Below, in pieces: positions 1 through 11,992 of a DNA stretch of 64,000 nt. Where the stretch lies: positions 48,047,115-48,111,114 of the forward strand of contig JACGWO010000002.1 in assembly GCA_034509735.1 (NCBI GenBank), in the 5' to 3' direction. The position numbers and the translations under genes are program-made. Numbering within the stretch: the stretch's first letter is position 1; every line of letters begins with the position of its first letter. The notes under the pieces are model-generated. The model ran no database searches. It worked only from the letters and a program-made list of their open reading frames with translations, and had not been told where the DNA came from. This DNA is from Sesamum alatum (Eukaryota; Streptophyta; Magnoliopsida; Lamiales; Pedaliaceae).

Positions 1-22
1 ATCGCATAGACATTCTTGAAGT

Positions 23-2329
23 TTATGCGTCGTTCCACACTGTAAAAGTCGAAGCTCCATGACAAACAGCCATTGTGTTGCCCCTAGCTGCAAGAGTCGG
101 CACACCCGTAGGAATCCAGCTGTTGTTACAAGTCGACCCTTGATCGTTACATAGCCCGACCTTCCCTATCCCAGTATTAACAGACGATGATTGCTGAGAT
201 AGTTGATGATAATACAAACTTCTTGCCTGCTGATAAGCATCTGCTGATCCAAACATGCCTTCATATCCAAGAACTGGCTTTTCCTCATGATGATTGTTCC
301 CCACAACACCGTTGTCATCGTTCTGATCCATCATCGGCACCACAAAGCTATTACTCCCGTTGTTCCCATAGACGACAAAAGTAGAACCCGAGTTTTGCTC
401 CATGGAAGAAGAATCCAGGCTCATGAGGCTGTGCAACGGCAAGAAATTCTGTGTGCTTCCCAATTGAAGTACTTGACGGTGAATATCGTTGAATCCATCG
501 TTACCGATGTCAGGATCTTGATCTTTTTTGCACCACAGCCTTTGGTGGGCATAAGGGTACATGTTCAAGGGCTGAGCTTGCTGGAATGCAAGATTGGCAG
601 GCCAACAATGAGCACTATTCCCACTGCTATAGCCGTTTATCTGCTCATCCGGTAGGTGCAAATTCAAGTTCCCTTCATTGGCCCGGTGCATTTCCAGAGC
701 CATTGCTGCGTTTTCAGCGTCCTTTAGGCGCTTCGCAGCTCCCCCAATTGGCAGAGTGGCGCTCTCCATTATGCTTTTCACATCATACCGACTGATCTCA
801 AAGTTGGTGACGGCGTTTAGGCCGCGAAACTTGATGGCTGCTATGTCATAGGCTTCTGCTGCTTCCTCTTGTGTGCCTTCAAAATTTCAAGAATGACCTT
901 TTTAGGACATCAAACATGGAACTTTTTCCCCGAAAACGACTAAAGTAATGACGTGACATCACTAACTGCAGACGCTACGTACGTCTTAAGGACGATAGTA
1001 AAGAACCATACAAAAAGTTTATACTTTTTCCACTGATTTAAAAATCAGTGTAGGATTAGGACAAAGAAAGCATGTAATAAGTTGAGGGAAGTTGCTTACT
1101 GAAAGTTCCTAAGTAAAGGTCTTTGTTCCCTGCAACTCTTCCTATCCTTGCTTGCCATCTTCCATGCTGGTGATGTCTGTTTATGACACAGTATTCTTTA
1201 TGATCAGAGACGTGAAATTGGACACATCACATATGATTACAGCATATATATATCAAAATCAAGGAAATTAGGAATCAAAATCCTCAAAGTTGTATTATTC
1301 AGACACAGCATACACACACTACTATCATATGACAGCTAGTTTAAGGTGGTTGTTGATCATTGTTATCCTATAAAGTTGGAACAAAGTACTATGTAGGGCA
1401 GTAATTAGATCACCAACATTATACTAAAAGAATCATAATATATATATATATATATATATATATTTTCCAGACAGAAATTCATTTTCTGATATGAAGATGA
1501 ACTGCATTGAAACTGATCTTTTTTCATGTCATTTCTTACCTTGTAACTCCTCGATAAATCGATGCTCCACGAGAGAATCCACTGCTCTTCCTGGATTGTA
1601 AATATAATCCTCGACATGATCAGTTCAATGCATGCATGCACTTATATATACATATATATATAGAATGATATATAATATATATTTTTTCAAGTAGTGATTT
1701 CAGAATTATTACCTTCTTAGTGATGCTACATATTCCTGCCTCGTCATGTTCTTCATTTCCTCCATTTCCTTCTCATAGTTGCTAATCTAAACATTAGAAC
1801 ACACACACACACAAAAGTGTGAGAAAATAACAAATACATATAATAAATCCAGGAAGAAATTAAAAAAGAAAAAGAATTACTAACAGGAAAATTTGTAGTG
1901 GTGGTGGTTCCCCAGTATTTCAATGCAGCTAAATCATAAGCTCTTGCAGCCTTTTCTTCCTTGTCATAACCTCCTACAAATTTATATAATCAAAAAGAAA
2001 TTAATATTTTCATATTAATAATGCATCAAGAGATCATATATTTAAATTAATGGAGACATGAAGAGGGAAAAAGGGCATCACTTACCCAAGTAAACTGCAG
2101 TAATTAGAATATTGAATCATCCCCCCCAAATACAGACAAGGAAACATGAGTTAAAATCAAGAAATCTTAAAAAATAAAAAAAATTCAAACATTATTGAAA
2201 TAATTAATTACTGGCAGACACTTTGTTCTTACCTTGCCTTCCTTTCCGGGTTTGTCCCTCTCTTCTGCAACTATTATCCCATAAATGTGCTTCATATCTC
2301 CCAGTCCATCTATGTCTGCAACCCCACAG

Positions 2330-2366
<37 letters not shown>

Positions 2367-3161
2367 CAGAATGTAATAAAATAAGAAAATCACATTTTAT
2401 ACAATTTTTCCCCAACCCCACAAAATATTATTCAAGAAATATGAAGAAGAAGAAAGAAACCTTGTTACACCACGGTATATAGAAGTTCTTTGTCCGAATG
2501 TATCTATAGATTTCCGGGGCACAGACTCAATTGCACCACCACTGCTTTGACTATCAGCTGCAGCAGGCTGTGGTTTGCTGTCTGATGATGAGCCTGTGCT
2601 CATAGAAAGTGACAAGGTCTGTGGCACCGCCCCCTGCTGCGGCGGCTCCGCCTCACCTCCGACCTTGTCATCAGCGGCCTGCGGCGGAGCCCGGTTGTTT
2701 CTCAGCCAGTTCTTGATCATAGACAAGCCCATGGTACTACTGTTCATCCCATTGATGATACTGTTGTTTGTGTGGGAGTTGGCCTCAGATTCTTGGTAAA
2801 CGTTGTAACTAACGTCACGGCCGTAATCTGCGGAGGATGTGATGATGGGATTGCAGCCAGCTTGAAGCTCGTTGTGTTCTTGGTTTTGATCAGTGAAATT
2901 TCGGCCTCCAACTCCAAGAAAAATTTCCAGTTTTGGGGTTTGTTCTTGATTTTGAGCCTGTGGGTTTTGGCTGCTGCATGAGAAGGAGTTCATGCTCACA
3001 TCCTTCATATTCCAACCTGCTAAGAACAAAAAAGTGGGCCAAGAATCAAGAAAAAGACAGCAAGAAGATCAAAATCTACATTCAAACTTAGGGTATATGT
3101 AGAACTCCAAAGAGATGAATATTGTGAAGGGAGGAATTCATCTATCTATCTATCTCTCTCA

Positions 3162-3208
<47 letters not shown>

Positions 3209-3464
3209 GTGCATGAAGTGAAATGAACTAACCTTGAGAATGAGTGTTGGTGTTGAGAGCTTCTAAAATGGCAAAAGGGGCTGCAGAAGGGAGATTTAGA
3301 GAGGGAATGGATGGGTGAGAAGAGAGATCAAAGCATTGTTGTGTGGCTGAGATTTCATCTGAGTTGAAGTCACCTAACTGATCACAAACTGATGAGCTTT
3401 GTGAGAGTTCTTGGTGGTGGGAAAGGGAGAATCCCAACCAGTTGTTCATGGAATTAGCTGCCAT
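23..3464 (-). CDS. BBM: BABY BOOM-like AP2/ERF transcription factor (AIL/PLETHORA clade)
   Basis: Complete gene of nine exons: 3464-3233, 3016-2461, 2315-2233, 2094-2086 (only 9 bp), 1973-1885, 1786-1713, 1590-1540, 1176-1100, 876-23. The sum is 2025 bp, or 674 residues. The start at 3464 gives [15 protein letters not shown], matching the conserved BBM N-terminus; an upstream in-frame ATG at 3515 would add 17 residues and is less likely. Motifs in order: WLGFSLS (9-15), [19 protein letters not shown] (a motif typical of the BBM branch), [13 protein letters not shown] opening AP2 repeat 1 (from about residue 258), a linker with [26 protein letters not shown]2 repeat 2 (YRGVTR at 360-365, then [25 protein letters not shown]), and a C-terminus ending [11 protein letters not shown] proteins are nuclear DNA-binding regulators that promote embryo and meristem identity. 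AIL/PLT paralogues share the AP2 repeats, but the N- and C-terminal motifs favour BBM. Confidence 0.9.
1437..1463. repeat. (AT)n microsatellite in a BBM intron
   Basis: A perfect alternating AT run lies in the intron between exon 7 (1590-1540) and exon 8 (1176-1100). It is non-coding and likely length-variable. Confidence 0.9.
2330..2362. repeat. Poly(A) tract, poly(T) on the coding strand of BBM
   Basis: Thirty-three consecutive A on the plus strand read as T on the gene strand. The tract sits 14 bases upstream of the exon 3 start at 2315, so it is the polypyrimidine tract of that 3' splice site. Confidence 0.9.
3141..3208. repeat. (TATC)/(CT)n/(AT)n compound microsatellite in BBM intron 1
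   Basis: A TATC-like start passes into a CT run and then an AT run. It lies within intron 1 (3232-3017), close to the exon 1 donor at 3232-3231. Confidence 0.9.
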
Positions 3465-4287
3465 TTTTGTACAAGGTTGTTTGTTTTGTTTTGGAAAGAT
3501 TGAGGTTTTTGCCAAGATTAACTACTATTATAGGAAAGAGATGATGAGCAAGAAAACCTAGGAGGAGTGGTAATGGTTAATTTCATGCATGAAAAGTAGT
3601 ACTATAGAGAGTAAAGAATTTGAAGAGGTTTAATTAGGGTGTGGAGGAGATGTTGAAGAAGAGGAAGGGTCCAAGAAAATCAAGGGAAAAAGAAAAAATA
3701 TATCATTTCTTCCAAAGCAAAGTGGAGATTTATATGCACATATACATACACAAGACATACACTTCTCTCTCATCTCTCTCTCTCTCTCTTGAATTTGTTG
3801 GTCATAAATGGGGTGGCTTCTAGTTCAAAGGGGCAGGGCAAGACACTGATCCCAAAAACACCTCTCTATGATTTGATCAGCACAAGTGATAAAACCAAGT
3901 TAGGGTTGATCAAGGGCAGAATTGTCATTCCACTCTTGATCTAGGTTTGCATTATGACTTATACTAAGGGTTGATTGCAATTTAACCCTGAAAATTAGGT
4001 AAATGGTGAACAAACCCCCTTAAATCAAAAGAAAAAGGTGAAAAAGCCCTTTGGATTTTCTGTTCCAAATCTTTTTGCATCTTCTATTCCATTCAATGTA
4101 CACACATTACGTGTATAGAGATGAAATCATATTTTTATTTAGGAGAAAATTTTATTCGATGTGTGCATGTTAAAAAAAATAGAAAAATATAGAAAATTCA
4201 ATCAGTTATATATATTTATACCGTATTACCTTTCATGCCATTCTTTAGTACGTACTATTGGTTAGTGGTTTGGGGTATTCTATTTGT
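3465..4287 (-). promoter_or_regulatory. 5' leader and proximal promoter region of the BBM-like gene
   Basis: No coding signal is seen. A CT/GA-rich stretch at 3764-3790 reads as GAGAGA on the gene strand, a composition common in plant 5' leaders. The transcription start cannot be fixed from sequence alone. Confidence 0.4.
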
Positions 4288-4437
4288 AGGGTAAATTATA
4301 TTGACACCCTTCGAGGTTATGTCCAATTGCACACACATCCTCTATCTTGCATAATTACAGCTACACCCTGTGAGGGGCGTTAGTGTAATATTTTTCACGG
4401 GGTATTAGTGTAAACTTTACCTTTGAATAGGGGTGTG
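4288..4437. mobile_element. Short foldback element or fragment, GGTAAATTAYATTGACACCC family
   Basis: The left end GGGTAAATTATATTGACACC is imperfectly inverted at the right end (GTGTAAACTTTACCTTT). The same terminal word recurs near 5130-5160 and, inverted, at 12217-12238, so this is a dispersed family. A clean target-site duplication was not seen. Confidence 0.5.
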
Positions 4438-5333
4438 ATTTACCCATATCTATTTTATTCTAATTTATATCATCATTTGTTGTAAATTGGATTAGCGATC
4501 CACTCATAACATCTTAAATATCTAATATAATATAAATATATATATATATATATAATTTGAAGAGATTGGTTGGTGGAGGATAAGGGTTGAGACAATACAA
4601 GAAAATAGCTTAATAGTTACGAAAAAATTGATGCTAAAATATGTGTCAAGCTAATTAATAAGAAAATTTCGTGTTAAATTCGTTACTATCACTAATTTAC
4701 ATTATTTAATATAAAAATATACTTGCTTGAATTGTTTAAATATGCTGTTGTTAAATTTATTATCGATTAATTTTGTTTATATTACATAATGTAAATTAAC
4801 AATGAATTTAGTAAAAGGAAAAATCTTTCTAGCTAATTAACTCGACGTTGAGTGAAAGACCATTTATTGAGTATTGGTGATCAAAAGGGTTGGAGTTGAG
4901 GTAGGGATTGGGACAGAGAGTTGGCCTTGTAGTTCTAAATTACCCTCTTTAAATTCTCTCTTAAATCACCTTTTTTTTTTCTTTATACATCTTGTAATTA
5001 ATTGATTAACTAAAGTATATACATACCATATAATTTATGGGGGTTTACCCCTTAAAATTAGGTTTAATTGCACTTCCATCCCTTATTTTTATAAAATTAT
5101 AAGCAGATATCTTCGAAGGTTGTAATTGTAATTTATATTGACACCTTCTTAGGGACAAAAGCTTACTTGTACACCTCTTGCAGTAAATTAGATCAACACC
5201 CCCTTATAGCTTATAAGTTTACAAATTAAAAAATACTTATTTAATTAGATTCAAATTCAGAAAATATTGATATAAATTATCCTAAAAAAATGTTGAACTA
5301 CTGCCTGATGTACATTTACACGATGAGTGAGAA
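4438..5333. other. AT-rich intergenic DNA with a decayed foldback fragment
   Basis: Contains an (AT)n run near 4531-4554. A decayed fragment of the GGTAAATTA family at about 5040-5230 carries several phrases shared with 4288-4437 and 11993-12240. No gene is seen. Confidence 0.5.
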
Positions 5334-5641
5334 GATTGCAATTTTAGTCTTGTAAATATAGAAGGTAATATTTTTGGTCCTGTTCGAATTTGTTTTTGCG
5401 ATGTGGTCCTAGAAATTTTCAAAATTCACGAATTGAGGATAACTTTGCCTAATATTCGCCGAAAAATTGCATGTGGTGTGCACGTGATATGCTAATTTTA
5501 GGATTTTCAGTATGACCAACACACACAGAAATGAAATTCCCTTTGATTTCAGCTAAATCGCATCCCGAAAAATTGCAAAAGTAAATTTATACGGGATCAA
5601 AAAAATCCCTCCTCCATTCTTACACGACTAAAATTACAATT
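5334..5641. mobile_element. Foldback (MITE-like) element with GCAATTTTAGTC ends
   Basis: The left arm begins ATTGCAATTTTAGTCTTGTAA; the right arm ends with its inverse, ACACGACTAAAATTACAAT. Beyond the ends the arms continue to pair: TTTTTGGTCCTGTTCGAATT on the left against the inverse of the GGGATCAAAAAAATCCC region on the right. No coding capacity. The family is probably non-autonomous. Confidence 0.6.
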
Positions 5642-6872
5642 GTTGTAGAAATTGTGTGATTTGTGTTTACAATTATATTATTTCCAACAACAATTTCCGT
5701 TCAAATCAGCACATATAAAGAGAGAAGGGTAGCTAGCTAGTGTGGATGCAGAACTAGGGAAATAGGCTGGACATACAACAAGAAGCAAAGTTGAACTTAT
5801 CTGGACGGTAATTAAACAATTATTAGTATTTTTAGGGTAAAACCACATGGGGGCCTAAGATCATATTCGTGCATGTGTGGGGTTTCGTAACCTTAAAACT
5901 ACGTACCCTCCTTTCAACGTTCAAACCTACATATATTTATATTTAATTATTATAAATACACTTTAATTTAATTAAATCATATATATATATCCATCTATAT
6001 ATGTGTGTATGTATGGGTTTTGTCTATTAATTATGAGTTCACACAAGGCCTGCACTGCTTTTTGTCTCTCCAAGAATTACTATTTAAAATAATTATCACA
6101 TGATCAAAATAATTCATATGTATATTGTTTTTAGTGGATTAATTATTAAATTAATTTGACTTGAATGTAAGAAAAATTGAGTTATTAATTTAAGATTAAA
6201 TTAATTCTCTCCTTCTTTCTCGAATAATTTATTTAATCATATTTTAGTTTTATTGATACATCCTGACAAGTTTGATATATCAGTTCTCATACGCGAATCA
6301 TGCATGACAACCAAATAAATACGAATTATAAAATCAAATGTTAATTTTCTTGGTTGATTAAGTACAATTAGAATTAGAACTATCGGTATTTTTGTACATA
6401 TGATTATTGTTTTATAAGTATAAAAATATGCCTATTTAGAGGTGGTGGGAATTTTGACAATTTTTGATCCAAATTCATTTCAAAATAGTGAATTAAGACG
6501 ATAATTTTTAAAATATGTCAATTTAAGAACAAAAAATCTTAATTCGTCAGAGTCACGCACATGATGCGCACTTGATCACCACCAATTTTTGGGAATTCTC
6601 CAAAATTCGACGACTTGAATTATGTGAAAGTTTTTTTCAACTGATGCTTACGTGGTAAGGCGACGTGCTTCAGAAACACCACATCACCTTGCCAATTCAC
6701 ATTTTTTAACCATCTTTTCATTAACTATTTTTGTGCTAACTCACGTGATTTCTCCAAGAACACATCAGCTTAAAGGAGAGAGGCAGCCAACATTGGTTTT
6801 GATAAAAAAAGTTGATGAAAATTCAAATTGATCGGATCAATGGACTCGTATGGAGACGAGGAATCAAATGTT
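5642..6872. other. AT-rich intergenic DNA
   Basis: No gene, RNA or clear element is seen. It contains a short (AT)n run near 5980 and scattered ORFs with no recognisable domains. Confidence 0.5.
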
Positions 6873-6877
6873 GGTGG

Positions 6878-7574
6878 TGTAGGGAATAAATGAGAGGGAT
6901 AGTGCGGAAAATTGTGTATTACAAAGTCGAGGCAAGAGTTAGACTCTTTATTTTTAAGACAATTATTGCCCCGCTCTGGTGCTCACGGAATCGGCAATTT
7001 GTCTCCCAAGATACAACGACTTTATATCTCAAAGTAGCAGCACTGTAAACTTTGAGAAACGGCGAACCAAACGATATTTTGAAACTCTCTTGCTAAACTC
7101 TATTTGCATAATGCTTTGTATGCTTAAGAATGCTATGGATGAGTTAAGTGCAATGAAATGAAAATGGGAGACCTATTTATAGGAGTTGGAAAGGTGTTTC
7201 GAATGGATATGTCCGATCAGAAAAGATGCCTTTGAAAGGTTATGACCTTTCATCCGAATGGATGCATCATTTCACCCAAAGGGCATACAATTTCACTCAA
7301 ATGGACGCATCATTTCATCCAAAGGACATACCATTTCACACAAATGGACACATCATTTCATCCAAAGGATTTTACCCAGTGGACACATCATTTCAACCAA
7401 AGGACACACCTACTAGGTTGACCAGACACGACCGGATGATGATTGGGGCCCATCAACCATCATCTACGTGTCATGAGTTGTCATAAGCTATCACGAGTTT
7501 GTTATGCGTCGCACATCATAACCAATCACTTGTCACGATTTATTCTTTAATTTATCATTCACCATTTTCCAACA
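6878..7574 (-). mobile_element. Solo LTR of an LTR retrotransposon
   Basis: Bounded by TG at 6878 and CA at 7574, with a perfect 5-bp target duplication GGTGG at 6873-6877 and 7575-7579. On the minus strand it starts TGTTGG and has a TATA-like CTATAAATAG (complement of 7173-7182) in the middle, followed by the AT-rich R/U5-like part; this is standard LTR order. No internal gag-pol sequence or second LTR flanks it, so it is best read as a solo LTR left by recombination between two LTRs. The superfamily (Copia or Gypsy) cannot be told from the LTR alone. Confidence 0.75.
7258..7402. repeat. 43-bp minisatellite inside the solo LTR
   Basis: About 3.5 imperfect copies with units starting at 7258, 7301 and 7344, each containing a form of ATGGAYRCATCATTTCAYCC and a CAAAGG box. 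It lies upstream of the LTR TATA in LTR orientation, that is in U3, where tandem repeats can act as enhancers. Confidence 0.8.
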
Positions 7575-7579
7575 GGTGG

Positions 7580-8453
7580 TGGCAGATGCCCCGTAAATTT
7601 GGGATCTTTTGCAAATATTGATGAAAATGAGACATAATTGATGCGAAAGACTCATCGGAGGATGGAGAGTTGAATGGTGTAGGCGGCAGGCGGAGGCAAA
7701 TTGTAACGGCGCCAGAAAAAAGGAAAGAAAAGTGGCGGATTTAGAGGTTGACAAACAGGCAATGGGAGGCGGCGGAATTGGACAAGAGATAGTGCAAAAG
7801 ACTTGCCTAAGCATAGGGAGTCTAACGCTGGTAGTGTCGGTCGGTGGGCTACGAACGATGCGGAAAATAATATGAGAGAAAGTAGATCACAAGAGGCGCA
7901 ATGACTGTTTACGACGAGTGTGGACGCGTTTGTGCTCCGTTTGAGACATGCATGGTAGTTGTGCAAACCGGGGAGAGGCAAGACCAGCGGCGGTGCGTGT
8001 GGCTGGATACGCATCCGGAAAATTTTTCCGACAGGATTGACATGGAAACTTTTAAACACATCACCTTTATCATGTAAGCATGGGTGAAAAATAAAAATGG
8101 TTCCATGTAAGTCAAGATGCCGGAATATTGAGAAATTTCTAAAATTAAGGGGTACCGTGCGCTATATGTGCGTGATTCCGACAAAATTACGACTTTTTAT
8201 CTTTAAATTGTCGTTTTTTAAAATTTACTTCCGAATACACTATTTTGAAATGGACCTAGACCAAAATTCTCACCGCTCTTAAAAAATTTTTTAGACCAAA
8301 ATTGCATTTTTTCAAATAATAATAATAATAAATGAGGAGCATAGGCAGAAATGGTGGATGAATGATCCCAGGTAAGGTTCCTCTTCATCCTAAGAACCCC
8401 ATCTACAGATTGATTCATGCCAGAATTAGTCATATCACTGTCAGAAACCTGTC
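7580..8453. other. Relatively GC-rich non-genic block between the LTR and the CACTA element
   Basis: About 7640-8060 is clearly richer in G and C than its surroundings. It carries a 135-codon open frame on the minus strand (8059-7652), but the translation is low-complexity Pro/Leu/Ser with no recognisable domain. It could be a captured or decayed fragment. Origin unknown. Confidence 0.4.
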
Positions 8454-8502
8454 ACCCCCACTCCCGCCCTACCCTACCCCACCCCACCCCCACCCCCACC
8501 CC
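8454..8502. repeat. C-rich tract, potential G-quadruplex on the minus strand
   Basis: Successive runs of three to five C are separated by A, T, TA or G. The complementary strand has more than four G-runs with short loops. Confidence 0.7.
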
Positions 8503-8716
8503 ATAGTTCCTATTATTGCCAGTTCTCTTTTATTTTCTTCCTCATGCATATATTATTATTATTCAAACCAAATTTTTATGCATGCATTGAATATTTTAAA
8601 AAATATATATTAGATGATATAATTTGATATTGAATCACATAAGCAAATCTATGTATGTACTTGTATGCAAGATTTGTATTATTTAGACCCAAAGACTTAT
8701 CATATAAGATGTAATT

Positions 8717-9139
8717 CACTACAAGAAAATAGAAGATTAACGACAAAAAAATTAAGTGATAATTAATATTGTCACTAATTATATATATTTAGTGACAAGA
8801 ATGTTTATTTTGTCACAATAATAATAATTTTTATGATTTTAATAATTACTATTATTTTATAAAAATTGTTATTAGTGACAAAAAGATGTGCACAAAGTTG
8901 TCACTATATACAATTAGTGACTCATGTATAGTGACAATAAATAAGTGTTATCACTATATTGTATTGTCACTATAGATGTGTCACTAATTATATTTAGTGA
9001 TAATTTTATACCCAATTTTTGTCACTAATAATTATATAGTGACAAGATAAAAAATATTGTCACTTAATACATATTTTTAGTGACAACTTTTAAATTATCA
9101 TTTGATATTTTGTCACTTATATTATATTTTCTTGTAGTG
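8717..9139. mobile_element. CACTA-type MITE
   Basis: The terminal inverted repeat CACTACAAGAAAA at 8717 is matched exactly by TTTTCTTGTAGTG ending at 9139. A 3-bp target duplication ATT flanks it (8714-8716 and 9140-9142), as expected for CACTA (En/Spm) elements. The interior consists of many TTGTCACTA / TAGTGACAA words in both orientations. These are sub-terminal repeats of the kind bound by CACTA transposases. No coding capacity. Confidence 0.88.
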
Positions 9140-9142
9140 ATT

Positions 9143-11244
9143 ATTATATCACTTGATACATTTGAAGTTAATAATTCATTCAAATAAACAACAAACTACT
9201 ATAAAACAGCCGTATATCCACATTTATGAGATTGACCCACAATATTTTGACGGTGGTGCATAAATCTTACCACTTGAAACTTCATTAATGTTTGATATAT
9301 TGATGGTTTCATTAATACTAACTCAAAAAAACAACCTAAATTCTAATTCGAACCTAAATCGGTTAAATCTAAACTAATTATATGGTAAGTGCAATACACT
9401 TATTATGTGATTGATATATCACAATGTGGTTCTGACAAACCTGATCTGAACAAAAGTTTCCCGACATACAATGCGATTGGTATCGTAATGTGTAAGATAT
9501 TATTCGTTCTAACGTCGTGCATGAGTCTCACACATTTATTCTCAAACTTTCCTTATATACACTTAAATCTTTTATATGTAATTAATGTGAGACGCGTGCC
9601 GACATCAAAAGCTGGATATGGACGGAGAATGGAGAGGTGAGGGGGTGGGGTTGGGCAGAAGGCGGCCTTTAACCACCCATAACTATCTCACATTCTCACC
9701 CATCATCCACACATCAATCACATTCCTCTTTTCTATCCCTTTTAATCATCAAACTCCTCTGCTCCCCCGCAACCAACGGGGGAGATTCTCCCTCTCTCTC
9801 CTCTCTTTCTCTCTCTACTGCACCATATCAATAATTCATGCATGGACTCACACACCATACGTGTATTTATATATTTATATATTTCTCTCTCTCTCTCTCC
9901 ATCTTTACTATGCATAAATATATACATTATTTATTATATTTTATAATAATGATACGGATTTAATTTTTTTTATTTGATGTTTCTATGAATTCGTATAGGA
10001 GACATCGAAACTAAAGTTATCAAATGATGAGACTGAAATCATGTAATTACTTATAAATTTTATTTTTTACTTACATGCAGTATGATATTTGTATACATGT
10101 ATATTTTTTTTATAATTTTTACATTCGATGCATATGTACAAATTGCAGTAACATCGATTTCATAGTGCCAAAAGCTAGTTAAAATATAGAGCATTTTCAT
10201 TTCAAAATTTATATTATAAATAATCTTGAAAAAAAATTATGTATGTGTGTGTGGGTGGAATAGGGGACGAGGGATCCTGGATCGAATTGAATTGTTTATC
10301 TCAAATTCTATTGCATAATTTAATTCATTTAATATATATTCATCACGTGTATAAAAATGATACTATATATTTTATTTAAAAAAAATATTTTATATACGTG
10401 ACGTGTACGTTAAATAAAATAAAAAATATGAGCAAATCCTGAATAGGTAGGAGGAGACAGAAGCTAAAAACAAAAGTGAAATAAAATAATGTGTATATAT
10501 ATGTGCCCCTATATGAGGACACTAACCCTTGTCTTCAGGGTCTTGCCCTTATTTATTTGAATCTATTCTCAACATTTAGGGACACATTGCCATAAATCAA
10601 TTAATTATACTTTCATTATTTACAAGTGATTATTTAATTATATATCAGCTTTGAAATAAAAGATTTATATTCTATATATATTAAATTAACATCAATACTT
10701 AATATTAATCAATCTATCTATATATATATTTTATTAGAAGAATAGGAAAGTAAGATACCACAAAGAATCGCGCATGCCGCAATGTATATCGAATAGGGTC
10801 CCTATATAGCTGACATGCTGTTGCGGAAAAATAAGGATAAATTATAATCGTCTTTCTTAAAGTTTGTCATAATTATAAATATATTCTTATTGTTTGAAAA
10901 ATTACAAATATCCTTCTGACTTTAACGTCCGTCTAACAATAACCACATTCCGTTAAGTTTCGGTCCAGTTTTGTTAATTAATGAACTGCCCAAAATGCCC
11001 TTTTGGATTATAAGTTATAATTTTATATATTTTTTAAGAATTTTATACTTTTATGAATTAATATTCTCTATTTTACCCACCCTCATGTTTATATATATTT
11101 TTTAAAACCTAAAAAATAAAAGATAACGCCTTAATGAAGATTCGAATCCACGTGAATGTAACAACATTCGACCTTATTTATTAGATCAAGGCAATGCTAT
11201 AGTGTTCGATTTATATATATCTTTCTACTATGTATATATGTATA
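9143..11244. other. Intergenic DNA, no gene seen
   Basis: About 9610-9900 is less AT-rich, with a G-rich start, CT-rich tracts (9788-9815, 9886-9900) and a 99-codon open frame of low-complexity Ser/Leu/Phe that I do not accept as a gene. About 10832-11000 is a one-ended fragment of the GGTAAATTAYA / TTTGAAAAATTACAAATAT foldback family. The rest is AT-rich and featureless. Confidence 0.45.
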
Positions 11245-11515
11245 TCTATACTAATATAAAAAAGAAATCCTTCCATACTTACAAACGACGGTTAATGACA
11301 TCGTTGCATCATTTATTTGTGAAGTCAAAAATGCCCTTCAACCGATAATAGAATTAACTTATTTAATTTTTAAATTTTACATTAATTGATAAATTCATTT
11401 CTTTTATTTTTTGTAATGTGATATATTGATTTATATTTTACTTTTATTTAATATATTTTAAAACGTGAAAAATATTTATTATATGCACGTAGAAACGACG
11501 TGCCATAACTACTAA
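11245..11515 (+). mobile_element. Short Helitron-like (Basho-type) element
   Basis: Starts TCTATACTAATATAAAA after an A and ends CTAA before a T, compatible with the Helitron rule 5'-TC...CTRR-3' inserted between A and T. A hairpin GCACGT/ACGTGC (11485-11503) lies just before the 3' end, as in Helitrons. A diverged copy is at 18685-18966. No coding capacity. Confidence 0.6.
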
Positions 11516-11992
11516 TATATATTGAGAGAGAGAGAGAGAGAGAGTTAGAGTTGAATAATGTTTTGTATCTCGAAAAAATGAGAGGTAAGTTTGACCGTTG
11601 AAGAGAATTAGAGAGGAGTGAGAATTAATGAAAGGGATACGTATATTAAAAACAAAAAGGCTGCAAATGGGGGCTATATTATATTAATATAATAATATGG
11701 CATTCCCATCTCGGTAATATCATCTTTTTTTACTCCCTTTCACTTTTTGACCATAATTCAACCCTTCTTCTATACTTTCATTCACAATATATTCGTTTTT
11801 TACTTTATGATTTTTTATTTTATTTTTTTTAATTTTAACAGAGATAATATTTTATTTATATTAGACTACATGTAAAATATTATAAAACTGATGTAGAATA
11901 AGAAGCAGATATATTTTATGAGCATTAATTGAATAAGCGGAAGTCGAACGCATAGTGTTACAATTGCGTATAACCCATAATATCATTGATTT
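11516..11992. other. AT-rich intergenic DNA with a (GA)n microsatellite
   Basis: A GA run occupies about 11524-11544. Nothing else is recognised. Confidence 0.5.

Noticed and set aside
7258..7402. CRISPR array
   Set aside because: The repeat units are contiguous without unique spacers, lie in an LTR, and the genome is a plant.
7652..8059. 135-codon open frame on the minus strand as a gene
   Set aside because: The translation is low-complexity Pro/Leu/Ser/His with no recognisable domain, no splice or promoter context, and lies between transposable elements.
9618..9917. 99-codon plus-strand open frame as a gene
   Set aside because: It is composed of CT-rich simple sequence giving Ser/Leu/Phe runs; no domain and no partner exons.
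11140..11160. tRNA suggested by AGATTCGAATCCACG
   Set aside because: The T-loop-like word stands alone, with no acceptor or anticodon arms around it.
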